Shown: one piece after another, positions 8,995 through 16,760 of the stretch | Numbering within the stretch: position 1 is the stretch's first letter | Layout of the letters: each line of letters begins with the position of its first letter | NCBI RefSeq assembly: GCF_025913575.1 | Contig: NZ_CP109785.1 | Coordinates: 2,046,001 to 2,110,000 of the forward strand | Origin: Halocatena marina | GTDB lineage: Archaea > Halobacteriota > Halobacteria > Halobacteriales > Haloarculaceae | DNA length: 64,000 nt | Reading direction: 5' to 3' | Program-made: the position numbers and the translations under genes | The notes under the pieces: model-generated | Told to the model about the DNA's origin: nothing | Database searches by the model: none | Seen by the model: the letters and a program-made list of their open reading frames with translations, nothing else

Positions 8995-10208
8995 GCATCG
9001 TCATTATCGGTACACTCGATACGAAAAGTGAAGAGATCGGATTCGCCCGTGATGTGATCGAAGCACAAGATGGTGAAGTTCACATCATCGATGCAGGTGT
9101 GTTGGGTGAACCTGAATTCGCTCCAGATACCACTGCCGACGAAGTTGCCGAAGCTGGCGGTACAAGCATTGAGTCCCTTCGCGAAGACGGCGCTCGTGGT
9201 GACGCGGTAGATGTAATGGGGCGTGGAGCTGCTGAGATCGCACAGCAACTTCACAAAGAAGGTGTCCTGTCGGGTGTTCTCGGGCTCGGTGGATCGGGAA
9301 ACACCTCTATCGCCACGACTGCGATGAGAGCGCTTCCTGTTGGCATCCCAAAGCTGGTGGTTTCGACGATGGCGTCGGGTGATGTCGAACCCTATGTTGG
9401 TGTTAAAGATATCACGATGATGTACTCGGTCGCAGATATCGAAGGGCTCAATCGGCTCTCACGACGCATCATCGCGAATGCAGCGCTAGCAATGGTCGGT
9501 ATGGTTGAGACGGATGTCGATATGGAGATTGACAAAAAACCGACCATTGCCATTACGATGTTCGGTGTCACGACACCTTGCGTTCGAAGAGCACGCGAAT
9601 ATCTCGAAGATCACGGCTATGAGACCATCGTCTTCCACGCAACCGGTACCGGAGGACAGGCCATGGAGGAATTGGTCCGAGAGGGTGTCATCGATGGCGT
9701 ACTCGATGTGACGACGACCGAATGGGCTGACCAACACGTCGGCGGCATACTCAACGCCGGACCGGACCGATTGAGCGCTCCCGGTGAAGTTGGAATCCCT
9801 CACGTAGTCTCAACCGGTGCACTCGATATGGTGAACTTCGGACCGCCCGAGTCCGTTCCCGACGAATTTTCGGATCGGACGTTCTATCAACACAATCCGC
9901 AGGTGACGCTGATGCGGACAACGCCCGAAGAAACCGCTGCAATCGGGACGATCATCGCGGAGAAACTCAATGAAGCAACAGGGCCTACCGCAGTATATCT
10001 CCCCTTGAATGGTATCTCAATACTCGATATCGAGGGAGGGGAGTTCAACGATCCTGCTGCCGACGAAGCGCTGTTCGAGGCAATCAGAGAAACCCGCAAC
10101 GATGATATCGAACTTGTCGAAATGGAAACCGACATCAACGACGACGCGTTCGCAGTAGCGCTTGCCAAAGCGGTGGACGAACTCGTCCGTGAATCAGACT
10201 CCACTTGA
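8991..10208 (+). CDS. Tm-1-like ATP-binding domain protein (UPF0261)
   Basis: A 405-residue protein of the UPF0261/Tm-1-like family. It begins with the characteristic IVIIGTLDTKSEEIGFARD segment (residues ~3-20). It also has a Gly-rich loop LGLGGSGNTSIATTAM (~98-113), LVVSTMASGDVEPYVGVKDI, and the second-half segment IAITMFGVTTPCV followed by FHATGTGGQAMEELV. The plant homologue binds ATP through the equivalent N-terminal half. Here it is encoded as a separate protein, third in an operon with the PEP-hydrolase-like barrel and a cupin, which together reproduce the two halves of plant Tm-1. The biochemical role in prokaryotes is unknown; a catabolic enzyme is likely but inferred. Confidence 0.88.
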   Translation: MSIVIIGTLDTKSEEIGFARDVIEAQDGEVHIIDAGVLGEPEFAPDTTADEVAEAGGTSIESLREDGARGDAVDVMGRGAAEIAQQLHKEGVLSGVLGLGGSGNTSIATTAMRALPVGIPKLVVSTMASGDVEPYVGVKDITMMYSVADIEGLNRLSRRIIANAALAMVGMVETDVDMEIDKKPTIAITMFGVTTPCVRRAREYLEDHGYETIVFHATGTGGQAMEELVREGVIDGVLDVTTTEWADQHVGGILNAGPDRLSAPGEVGIPHVVSTGALDMVNFGPPESVPDEFSDRTFYQHNPQVTLMRTTPEETAAIGTIIAEKLNEATGPTAVYLPLNGISILDIEGGEFNDPAADEALFEAIRETRNDDIELVEMETDINDDAFAVALAKAVDELVRESDST

Positions 10209-10252
10209 GTGATTTCTCGGTTCGTCCTAATCGGAATCTTCGTGGATGAAGA

Positions 10253-11017
10253 TCAGCAATCGTATTGATCGAAAATTTCACACGATGTTATAGCTTCGTA
10301 TCGGGACGCAACAGCGTCCCAGTCAACGACGTTCCAGAACGCATCGACGTAGTCACCACGGTTGTTCGTGTATTGGAGATAGTAGGCGTGTTCCCACACA
10401 TCAAGAACGAGCAACGGTGTCGCACCTTGGACAGCAAGATCGTTGTGGTCCTCGGCTTGCGTTACGAGCAACTGGTCGGCTAGGTGGTCATACACGAGCA
10501 TTCCCCAACCAGAGTCTTCCACATTTTTTGCAGCTGCGGAAAATTCTCCGATTGCACTATCCACGGAGCCGAAGTCGTGAGCGAGCGCCTCAGCGAATGC
10601 ACCGGACGGCGTACCGCCACCTGTCGGCGACAGAGATTCCCAAAAGATCGAATGGAGAATATGACCCGAAAGGTTGAACGAGAGATCTCGTTTCACAGGC
10701 TTGATCTGGTCGAACGTTCCCTCTTTTCGCATCTCCACAAGCTGACTCAAAGCCGAGTTTGCTCCATCGACATAGCCCTGATGATGTTCGTCGTGGTGGA
10801 GCCGCATGATCTTCTCATCGATGTGTGGTTCAAGCGCATCGTATGCATATGGTAGCTCTGGAAGTGCGTATTTGTCATTCATATCTGATTTATTCGTACT
10901 CGCGGCGAATGCGTCCGACGTTCCAATGGTTGTAAGTCCTGCAGTGACCCCTAATAACTGCAGAACGGTTCGTCGAGTCGGTGCTACATCTTCTGTCAAC
11001 ACAGGATCATTGTTCAT
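10253..11017 (-). CDS. sod: Tat-exported superoxide dismutase (Fe/Mn type)
   Basis: A 254-residue protein: a Tat signal (TRRTVLQLLGVTAGL, residues ~13-27) ending near AFA-A, then a complete Fe/Mn superoxide dismutase. Metal ligands are visible in LHHDEHHQGYVDGAN, SGHILHSIFW and DVWEHAYYLQY (Asp and His). It would destroy superoxide outside the cytoplasmic membrane, whereas haloarchaeal Sod is normally cytoplasmic and about 200 residues. The start at 11017 was preferred to 11068 because a TTTTTTAC box at 11050-11057 lies between them, placing transcription start just before 11017. It is transcribed alone and convergent with the Tm-1 operon. Fe versus Mn cannot be decided by eye. Confidence 0.9.
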   Translation of the reverse strand: MNNDPVLTEDVAPTRRTVLQLLGVTAGLTTIGTSDAFAASTNKSDMNDKYALPELPYAYDALEPHIDEKIMRLHHDEHHQGYVDGANSALSQLVEMRKEGTFDQIKPVKRDLSFNLSGHILHSIFWESLSPTGGGTPSGAFAEALAHDFGSVDSAIGEFSAAAKNVEDSGWGMLVYDHLADQLLVTQAEDHNDLAVQGATPLLVLDVWEHAYYLQYTNNRGDYVDAFWNVVDWDAVASRYEAITSCEIFDQYDC

Positions 11018-11049
11018 TTGGTGTACAGTGCCAGCATCAATCGGCAACG

Positions 11050-11057
11050 GTAAAAAA
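11050..11057 (-). promoter_or_regulatory. TATA box for the exported superoxide dismutase gene
   Basis: On the minus strand the box reads TTTTTTAC. It is about 35 bases before the ATG at 11017 and downstream of the alternative start at 11068, so it decides the start codon. Confidence 0.45.
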
Positions 11058-11069
11058 GATGTTATCAAC

Positions 11070-12680
11070 CAACCGTATGTTACTAGAACGTAATACGCTA
11101 CCGTTTCATTTTGCTTACATACTATATTTCACAAATGTTGAATAGTTGACTGAAAGAAGTAGTATCTTAGCTGAAAATATTCAAAATGATTTTCCCACAA
11201 CTCCAGCAGCATAACAGAAACTTAACAAAAAATATTCTGACAGACTAAATGCAGCTATGATCGGGTATCCAGAAGTGTAGCTATTGTGAACTATAACACT
11301 ATACGAGTGACGTACCACCGTCTGAAATATGGATTAAACCCGATCTATGCTACAATCGAATTATAAGACAATCAACAATAGCAGCTATATCGAGTTGATT
11401 TTATCGTATAATATTTTCCACTTCAAAACACGCTAGGATTGATAACTACATAGATAAACGCCATTCTTCAGCTTTGCCTGATCAACAAATGAGTCATTAC
11501 TTCTCTCTGTTAAAATATGTTATGATATTATTTTTACTGATTTTTAATGATTTTTCTAGTCGGCAATGAGGGTGTTTCTCTTCCAATGAGTAATTACAGA
11601 TTACAACAGTAATGATGTAATGTCCACCATTACCTGCTGAGGGGGATTAAGACAGGCTAGTAATTGAGAAAGCGATCAAATCCATCCATACAGCGATTTT
11701 TTCATAGACACGTTTCTCTAGAGAATCGTTATAATACATGATCCGACAGCAGTATGTTTTTCATCTACTTATTTGAGTCCTGTGTAGATAACGAGTGATT
11801 CAATGAGACACTGGTTTGTGAGGTTCCTGAAGGTATATCGATCTCCGAATGATACGAAAGTGTATAGCTTGATCTATTAATCAGAGTTTATTGCATTTTA
11901 TTTTGTCACATACACTCCAACATATCTAGTGGTTAGAGACGATTGTTGATCTTCACTAATCCGTAGGTTCCCATATTACCAACTAACGTCTAGTTACGAA
12001 TGCCAATCATCCAGTATGTCAACTATCACCACACAAATTCAATATTGAAATGAAACCTCCATCCTCGGACCTCAAACAAATGAAGTCAGATCACTGACCA
12101 TTGGATCCGTCTGTAATTAGAATATTACAGATCTCAAATGTTCCGTAATTACCAGTACAGAGGTCGAATGAACTCCGTAGAAGACATTTTTTTAATATGT
12201 CAATATCTATACTATGCTAGGGTATTTCCAAATAAAATCCCTCACGAATATCCAGAGTTAGAAATTATTACCTACTCAACTCAAAGTCACTTATTGACAC
12301 ATAGTATGCGATATTCGATTGGTAGATGAGCACCAGTTACTTTCTCAATCAAAACCACCATCATTCCTACACCATCTCAGAATAGCTATGAGGCAGTACA
12401 ACGAATGGCATCGTATTCATTCACTCTTAACCGTGTTGCAGCAGGAATCATAGTGATACATCGAAACTCTGAGTTTTGTATCAGTCGACAAATCCAACGT
12501 CGAAAATAGTTTTACTATTGTTTGTAGAGAGGCAGTATCGTTCAGGATCTAATGATAACCGTATCCAAGAGTACTGCGAAGAAATGATTGAATCGTTCTA
12601 TTTTATTCTCGATATCGGGTGGTTTTTTCTGAGGCTTACTCTATCAGGTATAGTAGAGTTCGAAAATCATCAACCACAGT
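11070..12680. other. AT-rich region without a convincing gene (1.6 kb)
   Basis: This stretch is markedly richer in A and T than its surroundings and carries stop codons densely in all frames. The two longest frames (around 12138-12329 and 12476-12697, plus strand) have no haloarchaeal composition, no acidic bias and no recognisable motif, so I do not call them. No tRNA, clear inverted-repeat ends or transposase fragment was recognised. It could be a decayed insertion or the left border of the accessory region that follows. Confidence 0.6.
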
Positions 12681-12690
12681 TCCACCGACA

Positions 12691-12699
12691 TATTTAATA
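12691..12699 (+). promoter_or_regulatory. TATA box for the DUF7504-like gene
   Basis: TATTTAATA centred 28 bases before the ATG at 12723, typical of a leaderless haloarchaeal gene. Confidence 0.5.
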
Positions 12700-12722
12700 C
12701 GGCCACAATCTATTAAAATATT

Positions 12723-13442
12723 ATGGTTGATTCGGCCCATGATAGTGAACGAGACCCATCCTCCAGCGATTTGCAGCGCTTTACCGCTGCCTTAGATGAG
12801 CTCAAGCACGCTGGATGTATGGTGCTCGTCACCGGCACTGTCGATGAAACCGTTCGGGCCGCTACCTCCCGCCGGTTATTTGGCACACCCCAGCTTCCCC
12901 GCCAACGTGTCGTCGTTGTAACCGACGACGTCCCCCTCCAACCAACGTCGTACCTCCCAGACGGGATTAATCCAGACTGTACGGATGTCCACCTGTGTGG
13001 ATGGGGAAAATTTCCTCGAAGAAGCGTTAGATTACAAGATAGCCGTCTTTCAGATAGTGGCCCTCCTGAACTCGCTGCGTATTCACGGCATCTTAACGAA
13101 GTACTTGCAGAGACAGAATCCTCATCGGTCAGGCCTCCGGGTGTATTTCGAGTCGGAATTCTCAGCCTATCGGATATCGTCGCACAGTATGGCCAGAAAG
13201 AGACAGTGGAATTCTTCGACCAGTTTAGCCAACAAGTCAGATCGTACTGTGGGTTGGGACACTGTCACTTACCACTGCCTTCAGATAGTACGGTAACGAA
13301 CTCACTTGCGAACACCGTCGATATCCACGTTCACCTTCGAGACCGAGAAGGTCATCTCCCAGAACAGCACTGGCACCTCTGTGGATTTGATCACAGTTCT
13401 GGATGGATTCCAATCGAACCATCACAATCCACCGCGTACTGA
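12723..13442 (+). CDS. DUF7504-like haloarchaeal protein
   Basis: A 239-residue acidic soluble protein. The N-terminal half reads like a degenerate RecA/KaiC-type nucleotide-binding fold: LKHAGCMVLVTGTV (residues ~27-40), then SRRLFGTP and RQRVVVVTDD. The Walker A Gly-Lys-Ser/Thr is missing, as is usual for haloarchaeal DUF7504 proteins, to which it looks similar. The second half has VGILSLSDIVAQYG and a final WHLCGFDHSSGWIP segment. Function is unknown; relatives are common beside signal-transduction genes. The gene has its own promoter and stands next to the surface-protein and type IV secretion-like genes. Confidence 0.6.
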   Translation: MVDSAHDSERDPSSSDLQRFTAALDELKHAGCMVLVTGTVDETVRAATSRRLFGTPQLPRQRVVVVTDDVPLQPTSYLPDGINPDCTDVHLCGWGKFPRRSVRLQDSRLSDSGPPELAAYSRHLNEVLAETESSSVRPPGVFRVGILSLSDIVAQYGQKETVEFFDQFSQQVRSYCGLGHCHLPLPSDSTVTNSLANTVDIHVHLRDREGHLPEQHWHLCGFDHSSGWIPIEPSQSTAY

Positions 13443-13567
13443 TCGCTCGCCACCCTCCACAAGCTGAAAGCAACAATCACACTGAAGGAGCGGCTCAAAA
13501 CAACGGATACAGAATTTTCGTGTCCAGTCGTGATTCAAGGAGGACGAGGGTCAAAATATGGAAGTGA

Positions 13568-14527
13568 TTACCACCGTCGCTCTCGTGGACTGAAAATCCA
13601 GAGTGTAGAAAACGCCACTACCATCAGAAGGAAAATCCCCCCTACAACACTGATGAACAGTTCGCTGTTTGATGAGTTGGTAGTGGTTGTCGATGTGGCA
13701 TTTTCGCTCGTCGTGGTCGTCACTCGAGAATCAGTTCTCCGTTCCGACACTGTCGTCGAAGTGGCCGGTGGCTTGTTCTCCGTTACGGTCGGCGACGGGG
13801 TTGATGTCGCAGTCGGCGTAGCTGTTGGTTTGGAAACTGAGGCACGCTGACCGTTTATGAAAACGTGTGCCTGCCCATCAAACGATGACGAAGTAATATT
13901 ACCACCAAAGTAAAACGAATCCGCACGATCGGTGAGTTGTCCTCGAATTGTTGTGCTATTCGTCTTCGCGTTTTTCTTTGTGGCGTTCGTCGTATCTTTT
14001 TTCTCCGCTTTTTCGCCCCCAATAGCGTCGCCTGTCACTGTTATTTGGTATTGGACAGGCTGTTTGTTTGTCCCGTTAGCATTCGGATTCCGTATCTCAA
14101 TGTAGTTGTCGTCAAGCACAGACGGCTGTACTCGTTGACCGTTGAGGAGCACCTGAGCATCGCCACCTTGAATCTGAAATGACTGTATATAACCGATGTA
14201 ATTGATGACATCCTTGGTATCATTACTCTTATTCTGCCATGGATAGGGGCCAACACGACCAGAGAGGCTTGTCCCTTGGATAGTATCGCTTTCGGCAGTC
14301 TCACCCGTGATGCCTTTTGAAGCGGTGACGGCGTATCTGACGGGTTTCCCCGTCGTCTTCTTGATGACGAGGGTGTGTGTTTTTTCTGATTGTGCTGACG
14401 ACGTGTTTGCTTGATTTGCAGGGGGTACTGCGCTGCCGGCAGCTACGACCGAAAGCCCAAGCACAGCAAGGGTGAGTAAAGCAAGGGGGATGATCCGATT
14501 CGATCGGGGCTTGTCTGTGGACGACAT
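13568..14527 (-). CDS. Exported protein with Thr/Ser-rich stalk and C-terminal membrane anchor
   Basis: A 319-residue protein: N-terminal hydrophobic signal (residues ~12-33, ending near GSAVPPA), then two similar beta-rich units. Each unit contains an INGQR or LNGQR motif (GGDAQVLLNGQRV and DGQAHVFINGQRA) preceded by a YxxxGxIxxF-like strand pattern. A Pro/Ser/Thr-rich stalk covers about residues 225-290, followed by a transmembrane helix (SVVGGIFLLMVVAFSTLWIF) and a short basic tail, RERRW. This gives an outward-facing protein with two repeats held on a probably glycosylated stalk. I do not recognise the family. It is on the strand opposite to the secretion locus at 16.3-21.8 kb and just downstream of the beta-helix lipoprotein gene. 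Confidence 0.75.
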   Translation of the reverse strand: MSSTDKPRSNRIIPLALLTLAVLGLSVVAAGSAVPPANQANTSSAQSEKTHTLVIKKTTGKPVRYAVTASKGITGETAESDTIQGTSLSGRVGPYPWQNKSNDTKDVINYIGYIQSFQIQGGDAQVLLNGQRVQPSVLDDNYIEIRNPNANGTNKQPVQYQITVTGDAIGGEKAEKKDTTNATKKNAKTNSTTIRGQLTDRADSFYFGGNITSSSFDGQAHVFINGQRASVSKPTATPTATSTPSPTVTENKPPATSTTVSERRTDSRVTTTTSENATSTTTTNSSNSELFISVVGGIFLLMVVAFSTLWIFSPRERRW

Positions 14528-14593
14528 ATGATTTCGATCAGAATTGTGGGTAGCGTAGTAATTGTAGTTGTGGATTTGTTCGTATTTGATCCC

Positions 14594-15898
14594 TTATTGG
14601 TCAGCGGACGCAGGAATGGTCGATGGTTTAGTCAAATCATCAGTCTTGTTGTCTGTCGAGTTGGTTGTATTAGCTACGTTTAAAATCTGATTGAGATTCA
14701 TCGGTGACAGAGTTGCCTTTGGTGGTGAGACGGACGAAGTGTCGGAACGGTTCATCATCTTGTTCCGTAGTTTTTGTAGCCACTGCCGTCCGGGCTTGAC
14801 CGCCTGTGGTCCGTACTTGTTATCTTTCACGCGCACGTCGGCATCACTGAGAGAGAAAACAACACCCTCTGGATCTCCAGATTTAGCACCTCCTTTTTGT
14901 TCGGCACACCAGTTATTACAGAATCGCGCGTGTTGTTGAGGATATCCTTGAATTGAGAACGCAGAGTTCGATGTGAGTTCGAAGACGTTGTGATGGACGT
15001 TAACAAACGATCCAGCGACCATTCCCTGAGTCGATTGTCCAAGATAGTCGAGGTTTTCTCCCAAATAATGCATATCGAAGGCGTGCTGGACCGAATGTGG
15101 GCCTACAACGTTGAAGCGAGCTTCGTAGCCATTTGTTGGATAGCCAAAACCTGCGATAGAATGGCGATTTCGATCGAAATAGTTCCATTCGATCAGATGC
15201 CGTCCATTATAGAGCTCCATCGGATATCCGAGATGATTCATCTGATTACTGTGCATGAAGTTGTGGTGGATCCATCCTTGTGTTGCTCGCGTCTTTGATC
15301 CGAGGGCCACTCCTGCGAATGTCCAACCAGCAACCTCACAGTTATCGAGGATAGCAGTATGTCCTTGAAGCTTGAACCCCAGCGCTGAATAATCTTCCAA
15401 GCTCTCTCTATCAGAAGCTGGGTCGAAATAGTCCAATCGTGGTCCTTGCAGGCTGATTCCTGTGATACGACATCCACCCGAAGGATTGATGAAGATACCC
15501 TTATCATAGCCGTCGGTTTTGATTGTTCCCCCTGTGTCGTCGTTCAAGAGACGCCCACTAGCAATCGTTACATTGGGTGCGATAGGAACACCGATCGCAC
15601 CCGTCATATCAATTGTGACATCATTAGGAATCCAGACCACAGCTTCGGGATGCTTGACGGCCTCAATGAGTGCAGATCGGTTACTCACGACGTATGTTGC
15701 CATCTCTTTCGTGATACGGTGTTGCTGAGTGGCAAACTGCATGGGAGGATATTTCAAATCCTCTGTGTTGTATTTCGCAGGATATAATTTTTCTAGACAA
15801 CCGCCCAGCGAAGAGAAACTCACCACGCCAGCGGTCGCCACAACGCCCTGAAGAAGGCGTCGTCTAGACGCTCGGTCGGAAGTGTGCAATTCAGACAT
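14594..15898 (-). CDS. Tat-exported lipoprotein with right-handed parallel beta-helix
   Basis: A 434-residue protein starting MSELHTSDRASRRRLLQG. The signal region has a twin-arginine motif and a lipobox ending LGGC at about residue 35, so it should be a lipid-anchored protein at the outer face. The body has the repeated pattern of pectate-lyase-type beta helices: phrases such as NVTIASGRLLND, ISLQGPRLD, AILDNCEVAGWTFAGVALGS, GWIHHNFMH and NVHHNVFELTSNSAF. The His/Asn ladder suggests a surface polysaccharide-binding or -cleaving role, but no catalytic residues can be assigned. The start at 15898 was preferred over 15940 because the Tat motif then lies at the normal distance. Same strand and likely same unit as the stalk protein. 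Confidence 0.8.
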   Translation of the reverse strand: MSELHTSDRASRRRLLQGVVATAGVVSFSSLGGCLEKLYPAKYNTEDLKYPPMQFATQQHRITKEMATYVVSNRSALIEAVKHPEAVVWIPNDVTIDMTGAIGVPIAPNVTIASGRLLNDDTGGTIKTDGYDKGIFINPSGGCRITGISLQGPRLDYFDPASDRESLEDYSALGFKLQGHTAILDNCEVAGWTFAGVALGSKTRATQGWIHHNFMHSNQMNHLGYPMELYNGRHLIEWNYFDRNRHSIAGFGYPTNGYEARFNVVGPHSVQHAFDMHYLGENLDYLGQSTQGMVAGSFVNVHHNVFELTSNSAFSIQGYPQQHARFCNNWCAEQKGGAKSGDPEGVVFSLSDADVRVKDNKYGPQAVKPGRQWLQKLRNKMMNRSDTSSVSPPKATLSPMNLNQILNVANTTNSTDNKTDDLTKPSTIPASADQ

Positions 15899-16275
15899 CA
15901 CACTGGTTAGAATAACGAACAGAACTGAGGTTTGTTTCAACCCGTACTAAGTGAGAAACGGTATCAGTATCGATAGGATTTTCTTCCCCCGGTGTCAGAC
16001 TGTCGTCTGTGCCCATCTCGTCTCACCTTCCAGATAACGCCCATTCAATGCAATCGGACGTATCTCGTATTCGCACCACCGGCGTCCGCGCAATCTGCGA
16101 ACGACTATTTGCGACAAAGAACCCACACATGACATCCCTCAATAAATTATCCACATCTGTTATTTCTTCTATTAGCATCATTCAGGTTATGGATGTTCAG
16201 GGCTGAACAGTAAATAATCTTTGGGGGGACAAGGCGGTACTTTTTTATACCCACTTGCTAATATTAACGTAGACT
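15899..16275. other. Divergent intergenic region before the secretion-like locus
   Basis: 377 bases between the beta-helix lipoprotein (minus) and the pilin-like gene (plus). It should contain both promoters. A run TTTTTTATA at 16241-16249 fits the plus-strand gene. A 65-codon frame at 16009-16206 has no support and is not called. Confidence 0.5.
16241..16249 (+). promoter_or_regulatory. TATA box of the VirB2/VirB6/VirB4-like locus
   Basis: TTTTTTATA centred 31 bases before the ATG at 16276, matching leaderless spacing. It is probably the promoter for the whole three-gene cluster. Confidence 0.45.
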
Positions 16276-16746
16276 ATGATCAAAAAGACATCTCTCAATC
16301 GGGGAGTCGAAGCATCCAAAACAGCTGCCAAGCGGTGTTGGCACGAACTCAGATGGATCATCACCCAACCAGGCCGTCATGATTTGTACATGGCCATGTT
16401 CGTGACAGCTCTTTTCACCACTCCACTTTGGGCACAACCTGTTGCTGCTCAGGTTGGCGTCTCCGAAGCAGAACAAGTCTTGTGCAACGGAAGCACGGGA
16501 TTCAATATCGCACAAATAATAACTGTCGGGTTGGGTATGATATCGATGTACTTCATTTTGAAGTTCCTCCTCCGGATGATGACTGGGCTCGATAAGGCAG
16601 GGAGCACGGATTCGAGTGCCCAGCAACAAGGTAAGCAAGAAGCAAAAGGTGGAGTTTATTCACTTCTTGCGGCTCTTCTCCCAGTTCTAGTTCCCGTCTT
16701 CTTGAATACAGCAGGGATCAACGTCGCATCGTGTTTGTTCCCGTAG
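16276..16746 (+). CDS. VirB2-like pilin candidate of a type IV secretion-like system
   Basis: A 156-residue membrane protein. A basic N-terminus and a hydrophobic segment (YMAMFVTALFTTPLWA, residues ~38-53) look like a long signal peptide with cleavage near AQPVAAQ. The mature part has two hydrophobic helices (IAQIITVGLGMISMYFILKF, ~77-96, and VYSLLAALLPVLVPVFL, ~127-143). A short polar, Gln/Lys-rich linker joins them. This signal, helix, loop, helix plan is that of VirB2 pilins and of the Ted/Ced pilins. One Cys lies before the first helix (LCNGS) and one near the end (ASCLF), so a disulfide could tie the termini. The next gene starts 14 bases after the stop. The assignment rests on topology and context. 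Confidence 0.55.
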   Translation: MIKKTSLNRGVEASKTAAKRCWHELRWIITQPGRHDLYMAMFVTALFTTPLWAQPVAAQVGVSEAEQVLCNGSTGFNIAQIITVGLGMISMYFILKFLLRMMTGLDKAGSTDSSAQQQGKQEAKGGVYSLLAALLPVLVPVFLNTAGINVASCLFP

Positions 16747-16755
16747 AAAGGAGGT
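16747..16755 (+). promoter_or_regulatory. Strong Shine-Dalgarno sequence deciding a GTG start
   Basis: AAAGGAGGT ends 5 bases before the GTG at 16761 and is nearly perfectly complementary to the 3' end of archaeal 16S rRNA. It makes the GTG at 16761 the start of the VirB6-like gene, not the upstream GTG at 16731. Confidence 0.75.
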
Positions 16756-16760
16756 CCGCT

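Noticed and set aside
12138..12697. Two short plus-strand frames in the AT-rich region
   Set aside because: Aromatic and Ile-rich, as expected from AT-rich non-coding DNA; no promoter, no motif.
16731..16760. Upstream GTG start for the VirB6-like gene
   Set aside because: It overlaps the end of the pilin-like gene, while a near-perfect Shine-Dalgarno sequence directly precedes the GTG at 16761.
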